Program-made: the position numbers and the translations under genes | NCBI GenBank assembly: GCA_030674185.1 | Contig: CM060312.1 | Span: 8,481,632-8,545,631, forward strand | Reading direction: 5' to 3' | DNA length: 64,000 bases | DNA from: Monoplex corrugatus | Lineage: Eukaryota; Mollusca; Gastropoda; Littorinimorpha; Ranellidae | In this document: piece after piece, positions 1-12,900 of the stretch | How positions within the stretch are numbered: position 1 is the first letter of the stretch | Layout of the letters: every line of letters starts with the position of its first letter | Notes under the pieces: model-generated | What the model was told of the DNA's origin: nothing | What the model saw: the letters and a program-made list of their open reading frames with translations, nothing else | The model's database searches: none

Positions 1-57
1 GGCGCGCTTGGTGCAATGCAAAATAGATAGACGACGAACAGACTGACAAATATTTTC

Positions 58-935
58 AAGCCCACACCCACTTACACAGAGATTCTAAACAGTTAATGTT
101 TTACAGGACACACCCACTTACATAAAGACTCTAAACAGTTAATGTTTTACAGGACACACCCACTTACATAAAGATTCTAAACAATTAATGTTTTACAGGA
201 CACACCCACTTACATAAAGACTCTAAACAGTTAATGTTTTACAGGACACACCCACTTACATAAAGACTCTAAACAGTTAATGTTTTACAGGACACACCCA
301 CTTACATAAAGACTCTAAACAGTTAATGTTTTACAGGACACACCCACTTACATAAAGACTCTAAACAGTTAATGTTTTACAGGACACACCCACTTACATA
401 AAGACTCTAAACAGTTAATGTTTTACAGGACACACCCACTTACATAAAGACTCTAAACAGTTAATGTTTTACAGGACACACCCACTTACTCAAAGATTCT
501 AAGCAGTCTGTTAATGTTTTACAGGACACACCCACTTACACAGAGATTCTAAACAGTCAGTTAATGTTTTACAGGACACACCCACTTACACAGAGATTCT
601 AAGCAGTCTGTTAATGTTTTACATGACACACCCACTTACACAGAGATTCTAAACAGTCAGTTAATGTTTTACAAGACACACCCACTTACACAGAGATTCT
701 AAACAGTCAGTTAATGTTTTACAAGACACACCCACTTACACAGAGATTCTAAGCAGTTAATGTTTTACAGGACACACCCACTTACACAGAGATTCTAAGC
801 AGTTAATGTTTTACAAGACACACCCACTTACACAGAGATTCTAAACAGATAATATTCTACAAGACACACCCACTTAGAGATTCTAAGCAGTTAATATTTT
901 ACAAGACACACCCACTTACATAAAGATTCTAAGCA
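58..935. repeat. 46-50 bp minisatellite, about 19 copies
   Basis: A tandem array whose unit contains GGACACACCCACTTACATAA followed by AGACTCTAAACAGTTAATG. The first half is nearly homogeneous with a 46-bp period. Later copies read CACAGAGATTCTAAGCAG and carry a four-base insertion (CAGTCAGTTAATG), giving about 50 bp. The homogeneous block next to a diverged edge suggests recent expansion by unequal exchange. No coding role is visible. Confidence 0.95.
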
Positions 936-1381
936 ATCAGTTGATTGACTGGACGTAGTGGCCAAACGAGACTACCAAAAATTAATATTCTTTTGGCAGG
1001 GTTGGTTTCTGCAGAAAAAGTTATAACAGAAAGTTGAGGTCTTTAAGTCTATCCGGGCTTGGAATGGGAGCCAACAAAATTTGTAAAGATCTGGTTGAAG
1101 GGACTCAACATGATCATATTGTAAGCCTTAGTAGCAAGAAACTCTGGAAAGAGCCGGGCAGCAGAAGGTCCACAGAGGAGAAATCCCCGTCAAACAAGTG
1201 TTTCAGCTCTTAACTCCTGACACTTTAAGGGGGCTGAGCCGCATCCAGGTAATGACTCCCGCATGCTCTCCCTCTGTCGGCATTTTTTTTTAAAACTCAG
1301 TCTTGTGGCAGAATTTTGAACGTTTTGTAGGCTGAATCGAAAACAAATGTGACTGCCCGTGTTCAAGCGAACAGGAACCAG
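936..1381. other. Unassigned sequence between repeats
   Basis: No gene, RNA or repeat is recognised here. Open frames are short and end without splice signals or recognisable residues. Confidence 0.5.
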
Positions 1382-1630
1382 AAAAAAAACACGAAAAAAG
1401 AATAAGAACGCGTATTTAAGACAGGCGCAAATTTTCGGCCAACAGGCCTTTGTCAAGCATAAGATCCAGTGTGGACGGAGCAGCAGGGAAGTTTTAAGTC
1501 TTTTTCTCCTAATTTTTGTATCTGGTGTTTGTTTGTGATCTTACGCTTGACAAAGGCCAGTTGGCCGAAAATTTGTGCCTGTCTTGCCTTGTAGTAAGTA
1601 CGCGTTCTTATTCTTTTTTCGTGTTTTTTG
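1382..1630. repeat. Fold-back inverted repeat, arms of about 85-95 bp
   Basis: The arm at 1382-1466 (ACACGAAAAAAGAATAAGAA, then CGCGTA, AGACAGG, TTTTCGGCCAACAGGCC and TTTGTCAAGC) returns as its reverse complement at 1537-1630, with a few substitutions and an insertion. The spacer is about 70 bp. Transcribed RNA could form a long hairpin. No flanking duplication was identified, so the element class is unknown. Confidence 0.85.
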
Positions 1631-2062
1631 TTGTTGTTTTTTGTTTTGTTTTGTAGGCTGGTTAGAACATAGTGTTGGAGGCCAGAAAGGAGACATTTGC
1701 AATACAGTCTAATTGATAGGACAAGGACACAGACCAGTGATTTTGCTGCGCGAATGGTCAGGTATGAGCGGTTGACATCAATGCAGCGAATTTCTGGATA
1801 GGCTGTGTTGAGCGACAAATGTTGGAGACATAAGACTGGAGTGATTCATCATCATAGATCGTAAAAGTCCATCGGAATGTATACAATGTTGAATACAATG
1901 TTGGCATTGCTACAACCTGCATAGAAGTGATGTACGCAAGTACAGCAGAAAAAGAGGTTCTTTTTGACGTGACGAGGGGGTCATCTGTTTTGTCATCATT
2001 CAGTTTAAATTCGGTCTTTGTCATCCAATGTTTATTCGTGAGATCAGTTCTCAATAACCAGA

Positions 2063-2800
2063 CCATACCATACCATACCATACCATACCATACCATACCG
2101 CTGCAGACTGGTTCAGGCTATTCAGCCTTTAGTCTGGTCTTTTTCACGAAAAAAAACAACTTGGTCATTCATACAGTTGAAAAACTTCTTGCGTGGGTAT
2201 TGATGGCGGAACCGTCTGAAAGTCTTCCTAATCAAATACATGCTGTCTGCCCAGTGGCGATCCAGACTGGCCTTGAAGCTGCCAAGAGATGGTGCGTTGA
2301 CCACTTTTTCTGGGAGCGCGTTCCAGGGATTCACCACTCGATAGAAGAAAAAGTGCTGGCGCTGCGAACTATTGCAACTCCCTTTCTTGAGTTTTAGACT
2401 GTGCCCACGGGTCTGCTTAGCACTGTTTTCCAGGACAAGAGGACTCTTCACGTTGTACAACTCGTGTGTGAACTTGTAGGTTTCAATCATGTCGCCCCTG
2501 TCCCTTCGGTACTGCATGCTGGGTATCTTCATTGCGGACAAGTCGCTCTTCATATGGACAGTCAACCAAACCAGGAACCAACTTTGTTGCTCGCCTGAGA
2601 ACGCCCTAGATGGCAGAACAAATTCTGTATGAAGGGCAAGCCGTAATAGCAGAGTTCTGTGTCATCTGCAAATGTCTGACTAGACAGAAAATATATTTTG
2701 ATGAACAAAGAAAGGAGTTTTTGTGTATGATACATATCAAGGATTTGTGGAACACCAAACTGCACGTAAGAACACCTTGCACTCTGATCATTGATAACAA
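2063..2800 (-). mobile_element. Degenerate non-LTR retrotransposon 3' fragment (LINE, CR1/Jockey-like)
   Basis: Read on the - strand, this is the C-terminal part of a LINE reverse transcriptase. A GVPQ motif (about 2744-2760) lies 24 residues before a FADDTEL catalytic box (about 2652-2677), a normal spacing for this enzyme. Further on come RRATKLVPGL and YEERL (about 2540-2595) and then, in a shifted frame, KIPSMQYRRDRGD, TRGH, RVVNPWNALPEKVV and FKASLDRHW (2122-2530). The segment between FADD and RRATKLV is missing, and at least one frameshift is present, so the copy is dead. It ends at the low-coordinate side in a (TATGG)n tail (about 2063-2098), as expected of LINE 3' ends. The clade call is tentative. 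Confidence 0.8.
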
Positions 2801-3420
2801 CATTGATAACAATTCCATTTTTTACAATGCAAATGGTCCACATCAGTGCGTGCTCATACACTTTACATAATAATAAATAATCACCTGAAACAAAACGAAA
2901 CAAAACGAAACAAAACAAAACAAAACCCGCATCGAACTGATCGAATAACATATCGTCTTGACATGCTTACATAAACACACATGTGCATCGGCCGCACACT
3001 CAAACATGAGACACACACACATACACACACACGCACACACACACACACACTCGCGCGCGCGCGCGCACACACACACACAAACACACACTCACGCAACCAC
3101 ACACACACACACACACACAACACAACACATGTGCCTGTTGTCAGGTGGCTGACAACGCGCATTACGTATGTAATAGTTTATTTGTTCTGTAGATTTGAAA
3201 ATTCTACCACTCTCAGAGTATACGAGGACTAGCAAAAAAAATTGTTGAAAGAAGCCTTTAAAAATTTTAGTAGTATTATGAGATACCGATGCTTTATTCG
3301 GTTCTCCTTCGGGTACTCCCGCTGATTAAATGTGTACTGGAGGTCGTTGCGTCCACAGTTGCGTCTCAATTTAATAAGGGAGACAAATGTCGGCCTGCCA
3401 GGAAACGACAAAAAGCTAGG
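2801..3420. other. COPG upstream flank with CA/CG microsatellites
   Basis: This stretch holds a (CAAAA)n-like run at about 2890-2925 and a CA-rich microsatellite with a CGCGCG core at about 3008-3120. No gene is seen. Confidence 0.7.
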
Positions 3421-3427
3421 CTAGTGA

Positions 3428-3453
3428 GCATGCGCAATAGGACATTGACGTGG
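3428..3453 (+). promoter_or_regulatory. Candidate COPG core promoter: NRF1-like and UPRE/CrebA-like sites
   Basis: GCATGCGCA at 3428-3436 matches the core of the NRF1 site found in many housekeeping promoters. TGACGTGG at 3446-3453 matches the unfolded-protein-response element / CrebA-type motif. They lie about 70-95 bp upstream of the COPG start codons, with no TATA box seen between. CREB3/CrebA and XBP1/ATF6 factors are known to drive secretory-pathway genes, including coat components in other animals. Binding here is inference. Confidence 0.4.
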
Positions 3454-3521
3454 AGAAAAGCTGTGTGGCAGACGACCGAAATTTTGTAGGCAGTTCGGAT
3501 ATTTGAAGGTTTTGATTCAAG

Positions 3522-6500
3522 ATGATGATGCTTAAACGTGACAAGAAAGAAGACGAAGAAGGTGTGTATGTCTGTATGTTAAATGCGGCTAGTTTTAAAA
3601 CCGTAAAAATCTTGAAAGCTGTGTTTTGTTCTTAATTCGATGGATGAAACTGACGGCTCGGCTTCTTTGGATACCCGGTATTCGATAGGCCCACTAAAAT
3701 TTTCTGAAGAAGGTATAACTTAATCTTATTACACTCAGCATCGCTTGCTGTCTCAAGTTGGGAAACCGACTGACAGTCTGATTTCTTCCCTGCTCTGTTA
3801 AGAGTTTTTCTGTTCCTATCACATCATTTCCTCTTCACGTACGGTTCATCGTCATCTGATCATCATCATCATGTCATCACAGTCATGGAAATCCTGAACT
3901 TTAGGCTAAAGCACACGACACGCCCAGTAGGCAAAGCCCAGTGCTCTGGATCTAGATAGCATCAGTTTTTCATAGGCACAGAGAGTCTGGCATTTGTATA
4001 TACGTTTGCGTGCGTGCGTGCGTGCACACACACTTGCTTAGTGTTATGCCTAAGACTAGTTGGAGACACTCATAGATTCAGATTGTGGTGACCAGACATG
4101 TGCTGTCTCACTGAATGTGCCTCAAAACCATCACCATGCCATGCAACAGCAGCGTAACATCACACGATTAATCAAGGTGGAGCCAATGTATGCGCAAGCT
4201 CATGGCACCAGTCATGCTATCTCACTTTTGCTTCATAGTGTGTGTGGAAAATAATATCAGCCACATACTGTGGGTGTATCATTGTATGGTAGGTCCCCCT
4301 ATTATATCAGAGATGGAATATTTTCGTTTTGATAGGCCTAATATTATGTTGTATGGATGTGAAGCATGGACAATCGGCATGCAAAGTGAGAACAGGATTG
4401 AGACAGCTGAAATGTGGTTTCTAAGACGAATGTTAAGAGTTCATAGACAGCAAAGAAAACAAATGAGACAGTCTTGAAAGAGGCAAACACCAAAAAACAA
4501 ACAAACAAACAAAAAACCCCAAACAAACAAACAAACAGACAAACAAAGAAAGATTTTAAAAGATTAGGAAAAGACAGGCGCATTGAAGGACATTTTGTGA
4601 GGCAAGAGAAATTTGAACACTTAGTTACAACAGGAAAGCTGGATGGAAAAAGAGCACCATGTAGACCCAAGGGGATAATGTTGGAAGGTTTTGTGGAGTA
4701 TGTGAGGACAGAAGGGGTAGGAGATATTGCAATTACGAAAAATATACTCATATGGAGGGCCATATCACCAACGCCATACAGCTAGGCACCTGATGATGAT
4801 GGTGAGGTCTAATGTAATAATATAATAATGATGACAAGGCCTACTTCAAGTTTAGTACTTAATAACTTATGCAGTGGTTCATAACTTATGCAGTGGTTCA
4901 TCTCACAAGAACCCTGAGCATATCACAAAAGCATGAGAGACAAAAGCATACTCAAGAAAAGCAAACTTTAAAATGTACATGTCAACCTCTATTGCTTTGA
5001 TAATAAGTTTTGTACATTTCTTTGGTTTGATTAGAACTAAGGAGCCAACAAAATATGAATACTTGATTAAGTGAAGTGTTAAACTTAAAGTATGGACAAA
5101 ATACCCTTTTATAAAGCACACAAACATTAGGTAATTAGAAGTATATTTCACAGATAGCACAGTTATTATTATGTAATGTTAGTATGAAAATATTGATGAC
5201 CAGCTTAGGTTTCTGAATGTGTGTACTATTTTTGTGTTGTTAGTGAATGTGTGTGTGTGAAAGCCTTGTTTCAAATCCATTATGTGAAGGGGAAGGGGGG
5301 GGGGATTACTGTCATAAAGAGAGTTGATCTGACTGTAGAACTGTTGACATTGTCTTTTTATTGAGTAAATTTGCAGTCACTGTCATTCATTCAATGCGGC
5401 TCTGTTACTAAGTGATTGTTGCTGTCAGCTTACTCGGCTTTGTTACTGATTGTTGCTGTCAGCTTACTCGGCTCTGTTACTAAGTGATTGTTGCTGTCAG
5501 CTTTTGTATCGTTGGATGAGAACAGGGAATACTGAAAAGTCTACATTTTAGCATATATATATGTGACCTATTCACAGTGTGGTGTCCTCATGATGCTTAG
5601 TATTCCTAGTCCATAATTATGTTGTGGATTTCCAGGCTTTGCTGGCATATAATTATAAAGAAGCAGAATCAGTAGCTTGAGAATGAGAGTAATGCCTGTA
5701 GACTAGTGTAGTAGGTGTGTGTGTGTGTGTGTTTGTTTTTTCCATCAGTGAATAAACTCAAAAGGGATCATCCACCTAACCATTGAATTCAGTCTGTCAG
5801 CCAGGCAGTTTATCGAGCTATCAGCCACTGATCAGACATCACATTAGCCAATCAGATAAAGACCGAAGTAGAGAAACAAAATGATTAAAGCAAATGAAAC
5901 CAAACCAAACATATCAAAAACATTAACACAAAATGTAATGTTTGTAATTTTATTCTTCTTCAGTTTTTAAAACTATTATCATTATATGAATTTTGCTAGT
6001 CAATATCAATGTATTTGTAACTGTTAACAGGGTGGACTTCACTAATGAAAGTATACAGCATGCATTAGTGTGAAATATGTCACCATGATCATCTGATTTT
6101 CTTTTGTTTCAATAGGAGGAGGGAACCCCTTCAACAATTTGGAAAAGAGCACTGTGCTTCAAGAGGTAAGGCGATGATAATGGTCGCTGTGGTGGTTTTC
6201 TCTGTTAATGTGTGTTGCGTGATTGGAATGAATAGTATTTTGGTACTTGTGTCAAACTGGATTATTTTGATATTCTTACTTTAGATTTTGTACATAGTAT
6301 GTTAAAATGACATATTTTGATTGATAGTTTAAGATTAATTTGCATCATTTTGTTCTTCTTGTTCTTGATATGTATGTTCTTATATACCATGTTTTTTGTT
6401 TCAGTCAAGAACTTTCAATGAAACTCCAATTAATCCTCGGAAATGTGGCCACATCTTAACCAAGCTTTTGTACATTATCAACCAGGTTTGTACGTTAATT

Positions 6501-6611
6501 TTGTCATGTCAGTATATTCTTGTTTTCATCCGTCATCCGGAGTGCAAATCATAATGTATGGTACATGACGTGTGTATGAGTGAGTGTTTGCATGTGGGTA
6601 TGAGTGTGAAC

Positions 6612-6694
<83 letters not shown>

Positions 6695-9600
6695 TCACTG
6701 TTAATAGTGTTATAGTGTTTTATCACTGTTCTGGTGATTTTTTTTTATTTGTTTGTACCGTTTGTGTATAGTTAAATTTAGGCTTTGTGCTTTGAGTATG
6801 AAAGGTTTTGCTGTCATTACTAAAAAGTGTCACTTGCCCTTTGTTTACTGTCATTATTGTTGAAGTTTTGTTTACTGTCATTATAATGATTATTGTTAAA
6901 GTTTCACATGTTCTATGTCAGTAAATTGTCACTGATTTGTGATTATTTGCTGTTAATTTAATTACCAAAAGGTATGTAGGCCTAGTAGTTTTACATGGTG
7001 TACTTTACAATGCCGCTAATTTAATTACCAAAAGGTATGTAATAGTTTTACATGGTGTACTTTACAATGCCGTTAATTTAATTACCAAAAGGTATGTAAT
7101 AGTTTTACATGGTGTACTTTACAATGCCGTTAATTTAATTACCAAAAGGTATGTAATAGTTTTACATGGGTACTTTACAATGCCGTTAATTTAATTACCT
7201 AAAGGTATGTAGTAGTTTTACATGGTGTACTTTACAATGCCGTTAATTTAATTACCAAAAGGTATGTAATAGTTTTACATGGTGTACTTTACAATGCCGT
7301 TAATTTAATTACCAAAAGGTATGTAATAGTTTTACATGGTGTACATTACAATGCCGTTAATTTAATTACCAAAAGGTATGTAATAGTTTTACATGGTGTA
7401 CTTTACAATGCCGTTAATTTAATTACCAAAAGGTATGTAATAGTTTTACATGGTGTACTTTACAATGCCGTTAATTTAATTACCAAAAGGTATGTAATAG
7501 TTTTAGTACATGGTGTACTTTACAATGCCGTTAATTTAATTACCTAAAGGTATGCGTTAATTTAATTACCTAAAGGTATGTAGTAGTTTTACATGGTGTA
7601 CTTTACAATGCCGTTAATTTAATTACCAAAAGGTATGTAATAGTTTTACATGGTGTACTTTACAATGCCGTTAATTTAATTACCAAAAGGTATGTAATAG
7701 TTTTACATGGTGTACTTTACAATGCCGTTAATTTAATTACCAAAAGGTATGTAATAGTTTTACATGGTGTACTTTACAATGCCGTTAATTTAATTACCAA
7801 AAGGTATGTAATAGTTTTACATGGTGTACTTTACAATGCCGTTAATTTAATTACCAAAAGGTATGTAATAGTTTTACATGGTGTACTTTACAATGCCGTT
7901 AATTTAATTACCAAAAGGTATGTAATAGTTTTACATGGTGTACTTTACAATGCCGTTAATTTAATTACCAAAAGGTATGTAATAGTTTTACATGGTGTAC
8001 TTTACAATGCCGTTAATTTAATTACCAAAAGGTATGTAATATTTTACATGGTGTACTTTACATGCCCATAGTGGCATCATTTATCTGAAATGGGTGTAAT
8101 TAGGAAATTGAAAAGGTACTTTTATTATGATCAGATTTATAAAGTGGAGAAGATAAAAGTATTTTATTCATATATATATACCTATTCCTTCATTCATTGA
8201 GTTATTTGTGCTGATACAATTTAGTGACTGAATGGGGAAAAAAATGAAAAAGGTTTTGTTAACCAGAGATTATTTTCTCGCTACAGGAATTTGGATAAAA
8301 TTGAAAAGTAAAAACACATGTTATGAAAATGTAAATTATATATTAATGTTAGTTATCTGTTTTCACTGTTGCAGGGTGAAGTCATTGGGGCCAATGAGGC
8401 TACTGAAGCCTTCTTTGCTATGACCAAGCTTTTCCAGTCTAAAGATGTAAGTTTTGTTTTGCTTTTTGTTTTATGCTGCCTTTATGACACTATATATGAG
8501 TGTTTATATGCATGAATATAAAATCATTAAAATAGAGTGCAGGGTGATTATAAAATGTTTATAAGAGAGTGCGGTGTTTGTTGTGTTGTAATGCATATGA
8601 TTTCATGAGATGCCTCCCATGGGGATGGTATCCCCACCTTTTCTGGAAATTCTGTGCTAGAAATTTTCTCATTTCTGTCAGTCTCTTTATTTCTGTCCTG
8701 TTCTTCTGCTTTCTGTCCTCTTTCCTTCATTTTCTGCCGTTTTGTATGAGTTGTGTTAGAATTGATGATTGCGTATATGTTTTGACTGCATTTTGGTTTG
8801 AAGGAAATGTTATGTACAGTTTAAACAGTTTATGGTAATCAAGGCCAATTTTTATGTATGTTTTAGTGCCCTTACATATGTTTACAGTTGCATTTAGATT
8901 TTTTTGTTATTTTTAAACCTTTTGGTGATAAATTGGGTAGAACGGTCGAACGCTTGTGTGGTATTCTTAGATCAAGTGCATGATCGCATTAATATGTTAC
9001 TGAATTTTCATTTCCAGGTTGTTTTTTTTTCCTAGTGAGGTGTTGTGTATCATGTATTCAAATAATTTTAGCCCTGATAGGGACCTGTGATGTCTGCAGG
9101 GCTGTAACCCTTTGACTCCTGCACCCTATTCACCAATTACAAAAACTTAACCCTTGACTCCCTCACCATATCCACCAGCTTCCAGCAGGAAAGCTGGTGG
9201 ACAGGATGAGGAAATCAAAGGTTAATTTTTGCATTGCTAGCATGGTTGACTGTGTAGGATGCTGGTGGACAGGGTGCGGAGTCAAAGGTTAATAATGAAA
9301 ATGATGATAAAGAGTAATATGTAATGTCATCATGACATTTAGTTGTGGTCTTAGCCTAAAGACATTGAGTGATGATTTGTTGTAGCCCATCTTGCGCGAC
9401 TGGTGTACATGGGAATCAAGGAGATGTCCAAGATTGCCAATGATGTCATCATTGTGACAAGCAGGTGAGAATACTTGTCTTTGTGACAACAGTCCCTTTC
9501 ACTCATTGACAAGATCCACCCTGGTTTTTTTTTTTTTTTTTAATACTTAATTTGAAATTTGCTATTAACCACTGAGTAATAAACATGTGAAACAAATACA

Positions 9601-9948
9601 GAAAACAGTAAAGATCATGTCGGTCTTTGTTTTTGATAATGCTGTTACAGTATTATTTGTCAACATTTTTGTGCATTCTGATTGTCAGAGACAAGTATCA
9701 TCAAAGAGATATGTTCATAGGAAACTTTTATTATGACTGAGAGAAATTTTAAAATTATGATGTAATGAGACTGATGCATACAGTGTATTCTCTCTGTCTA
9801 GATGATACTTTATTGTCACTTGTCTCTAGTCTAGATCAGAGATGCATTTATGAGAACAAAAGTTTGAAATGTCAGGTAACCATTTTTGAAAAATGTATAT
9901 GTTTAGTTTGACAAAAGATTGAGATGCAATGAAAAACATGATAAAAGA

Positions 9949-9983
<35 letters not shown>

Positions 9984-12900
9984 GCTGAAATCAAAGATTA
10001 TTTCATACCCAGCAAATGTAACAGTTTCCTGCAGGAAGCATGTGGATAGGATTAGGAGTATTAGGTGAAAACAGAATGATAAGGCCACAATGGGAATGTG
10101 TGTTTTCAGTCTGATGAAGGACATGACGGGAAAGGAAGACCAGTTCCGAGGTCCTGCCATACGTGCCCTCTGCTCCATCACTGATGTAAGTCACAGAGTT
10201 GTCATGCTTCACTGGATTATCTCAACCCTTCTTTGTGTGTTTCTTAACATACTGCATCATTTTTGTGCCCTGATGATTTCTTAATGCTGCAATCATTCTG
10301 GTGATGTCAGTTTAGTATGTCTTGGGTTTTGTTCTCTTCCCCTCCCTCCCCATTTGAAGACACTGCCATTGCCTGGGTTTTGCCCAGGCTTAAGGAGTCT
10401 GCCAGGTACTATGGCAGATTTTAGTGGAGTGCTTATAGAATTGTCCACGTGTGATGAAGCCCTCTTGAAAAACTTCAGTAGTAATCACTCTTTGCTGGGC
10501 CATTGATTCTGTGTAAATTTTATATGCTTTCTGTACAAAATTTTATTACATTAGAAATAAAAATCACTCAAGTCATCAGTTTAGCAGTTTTCTTTGCAAG
10601 GGAAAAGTTGTATTATGGGAAAAAGGTATTTTTGTAGTTTGGAAAGAAAAGGATAAACATTGCAGTTATGTTGAAGAAATACCTTCTTTTTTGTTGTTGT
10701 ATTTTTACAGTGGAAATATCCTGTGTCATGGCATAGAACAAAGCAGCAGTGACAGTGTTGATCAAAACAATGATATTCCCCTTCATTGCCATGTGAGGAT
10801 GATGAGATGGGCGTTGCCATCATAATGCTGGCCCTGAAAATAGTTGAGGTCCAGAAGAGTTGAAGTCTGCTACCAACTCCCTTTGGCATTTGGGTAATAG
10901 GGCAATGTCTACTTTTACTCTGTTGTGTGCAGACCAGCATGCTGCAGAGCATTGAGCGCTACATGAAGCAGGCCATTGTGGACAAGGTACCCGCTGTCTC
11001 CAGTGCTGCCCTGGTCTCTGCGCTGGTGAGTAAGATACTGGAAATCATTACAGAAACATACTCAAGTTCATATTGCTTATAGAAAGAAATACTGAACGAT
11101 AAATCTTTATGAACTTCTTATAAACCTTGTACATATTGTTTGTGGAAGTCTGAGTGTTTGCATTGTTTTTATTTAGAATGAAGTTTCATTATCAAGATTA
11201 CATCTTTGCTTTAATTCTATTCTAGAATAAAGTGTCATTATAAAGATTACTCATTTCTGTATATAATTCTGTGTCAGAAAGACTGAAGAATTCATGTACA
11301 ATGGGTGCAGTGTAGTCAACACAAAATGGAATAATCTCTACCAGTCAACAAATTTAAAAGGGGATACTTCATTTGAATTGTGAAGAAAAATTGCAGAGAG
11401 GCCAGGCAGTCAACAATGTTCATTCTGTTTACACATGATTCTCCCTTTCACACCGCCAGGACCCCCTCCCCCCAAAAAAACACAACAACAACAAGAAAAA
11501 AAGAAAACCTAGAATATGGAGGGTATAGTTGGAGACAAAAACTCTTACTAAAATGATGTTGATCTCGGTTGTTTGAGCATCTTGATGATGATTGTTCCAT
11601 TGATGCAGTATGTCAGTACAGTGGTGATTACTTTTGTCTTATTTCAGCACCTGAGCAAGAGCAGCCAGGATGTGACCAAGCGCTGGGTCAATGAGGCGCA
11701 AGAAGCTGTCAACAGTGATAACATCATGGTGCAGGTATGCTGGAACTTTTCAGTCTGTTAACATCTCCATGAAGTTTTAAAAATATGTACAAAAGTGAGT
11801 AGTGTGTTTAATGGGTATGTATGGTATTTTTTTGAAAATGCAGGTTTGGAGGTTTAATTTGAATGTTTTTGTGCTTTTGTTTAATCAGGACAATTTCATA
11901 CATATACTGCACCTGGCAGTTTCGTGTGTGTATATGGTCTCCTGCATGGGCAAGAATAATAGGCAGTGTAGGTAATCATGCTTTGAAATTGTATTGGGAC
12001 CATCAGTAGTTTTTTGGGATGGGGGTGGGTTAGAGGTCTTGTCTATTCGTGGACATGGTACATCTTATTGTTGCTGGTACTTCCATTTTTTGTTTTAGTA
12101 GCAAGTGTACTGTACATGATTTTGTACATGTACTACATTCAGAATGACTGTTCTTTATATTGCATTGTGGTTGTGTACGATATTTATTGTTTGATATTGT
12201 ATTTGTAAAAGTTTTAGCTGGAAGTTTGGGTTGTGTGAGAACAGTAGCAAGTCTTTCACCATTTGACTAGCTTTTGTTTAGCGTGAATGTGTGTTTAACA
12301 CCTCTGTTTTCTTTAGTCTTGATCATTTGCTATGTGTTTTATCGGTACACACCTTACATATACTGTTTTGTGTTTTGTTTCCAGTACCATGCCCTTGGCT
12401 TGCTGTATCACATTCGTCGCAGTGACAAGCTGGCTGTCACCAAACTGGTCAGCAAGTTCTCCAAACACACCCTCAAGTCTCCCTATGCTTTCTGTCTCCT
12501 GGTGGGTACTGCATTAATACTCCATCTCTTCACTTTTAAAAATATTAGTAAAGCAGTTTTGTCAGCAACTTTTTTTTTTACCCATACTAAGTTTAGGTTT
12601 ACCAGTCACTGAAATTTAGATTTTTTTATCTTTATGACATTGATTTATGAAGTCAGACAAGAATGAAATAGATGCAGGATACCTTGAAAATGCTGAAAAC
12701 AGAAATCATAAACTCAGGTATTTGTACAGATTTGTCAGTGAAAAATGTGTTTATAAAATTCAGAAAACAGAAATCATAAGCTCGAGTATTTGTACAGATT
12801 TGTCAGTGAAAAAAGTGCTCATACTGATAGTGATGTGATGTGCTGTTCCAGATCCGTATCGCAACCAAGCTGATTGAGGAGGAAGATGCAGGGTGAGTGG

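Larger units (their letters stand above)
3562..6115 (+). other. COPG intron 1
   Basis: Phase-1 intron of 2.55 kb. It contains a truncated LINE (4335-4803), a short tandem repeat (about 5388-5508) and a (GT)n run near 5715. I see no other gene. The first intron of a housekeeping gene often holds control elements, but none is identified here. Confidence 0.8.
8447..9385 (+). other. COPG intron 4
   Basis: Contains a reverse-oriented ~490-bp copy of a dispersed repeat (8611-9103), immediately followed by a hairpin MITE (9105-9292). No gene is seen. Confidence 0.75.

Noticed and set aside
58..935. A CRISPR array
   Set aside because: The repeats are contiguous with no unique spacers, in eukaryotic DNA. 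It is a minisatellite.
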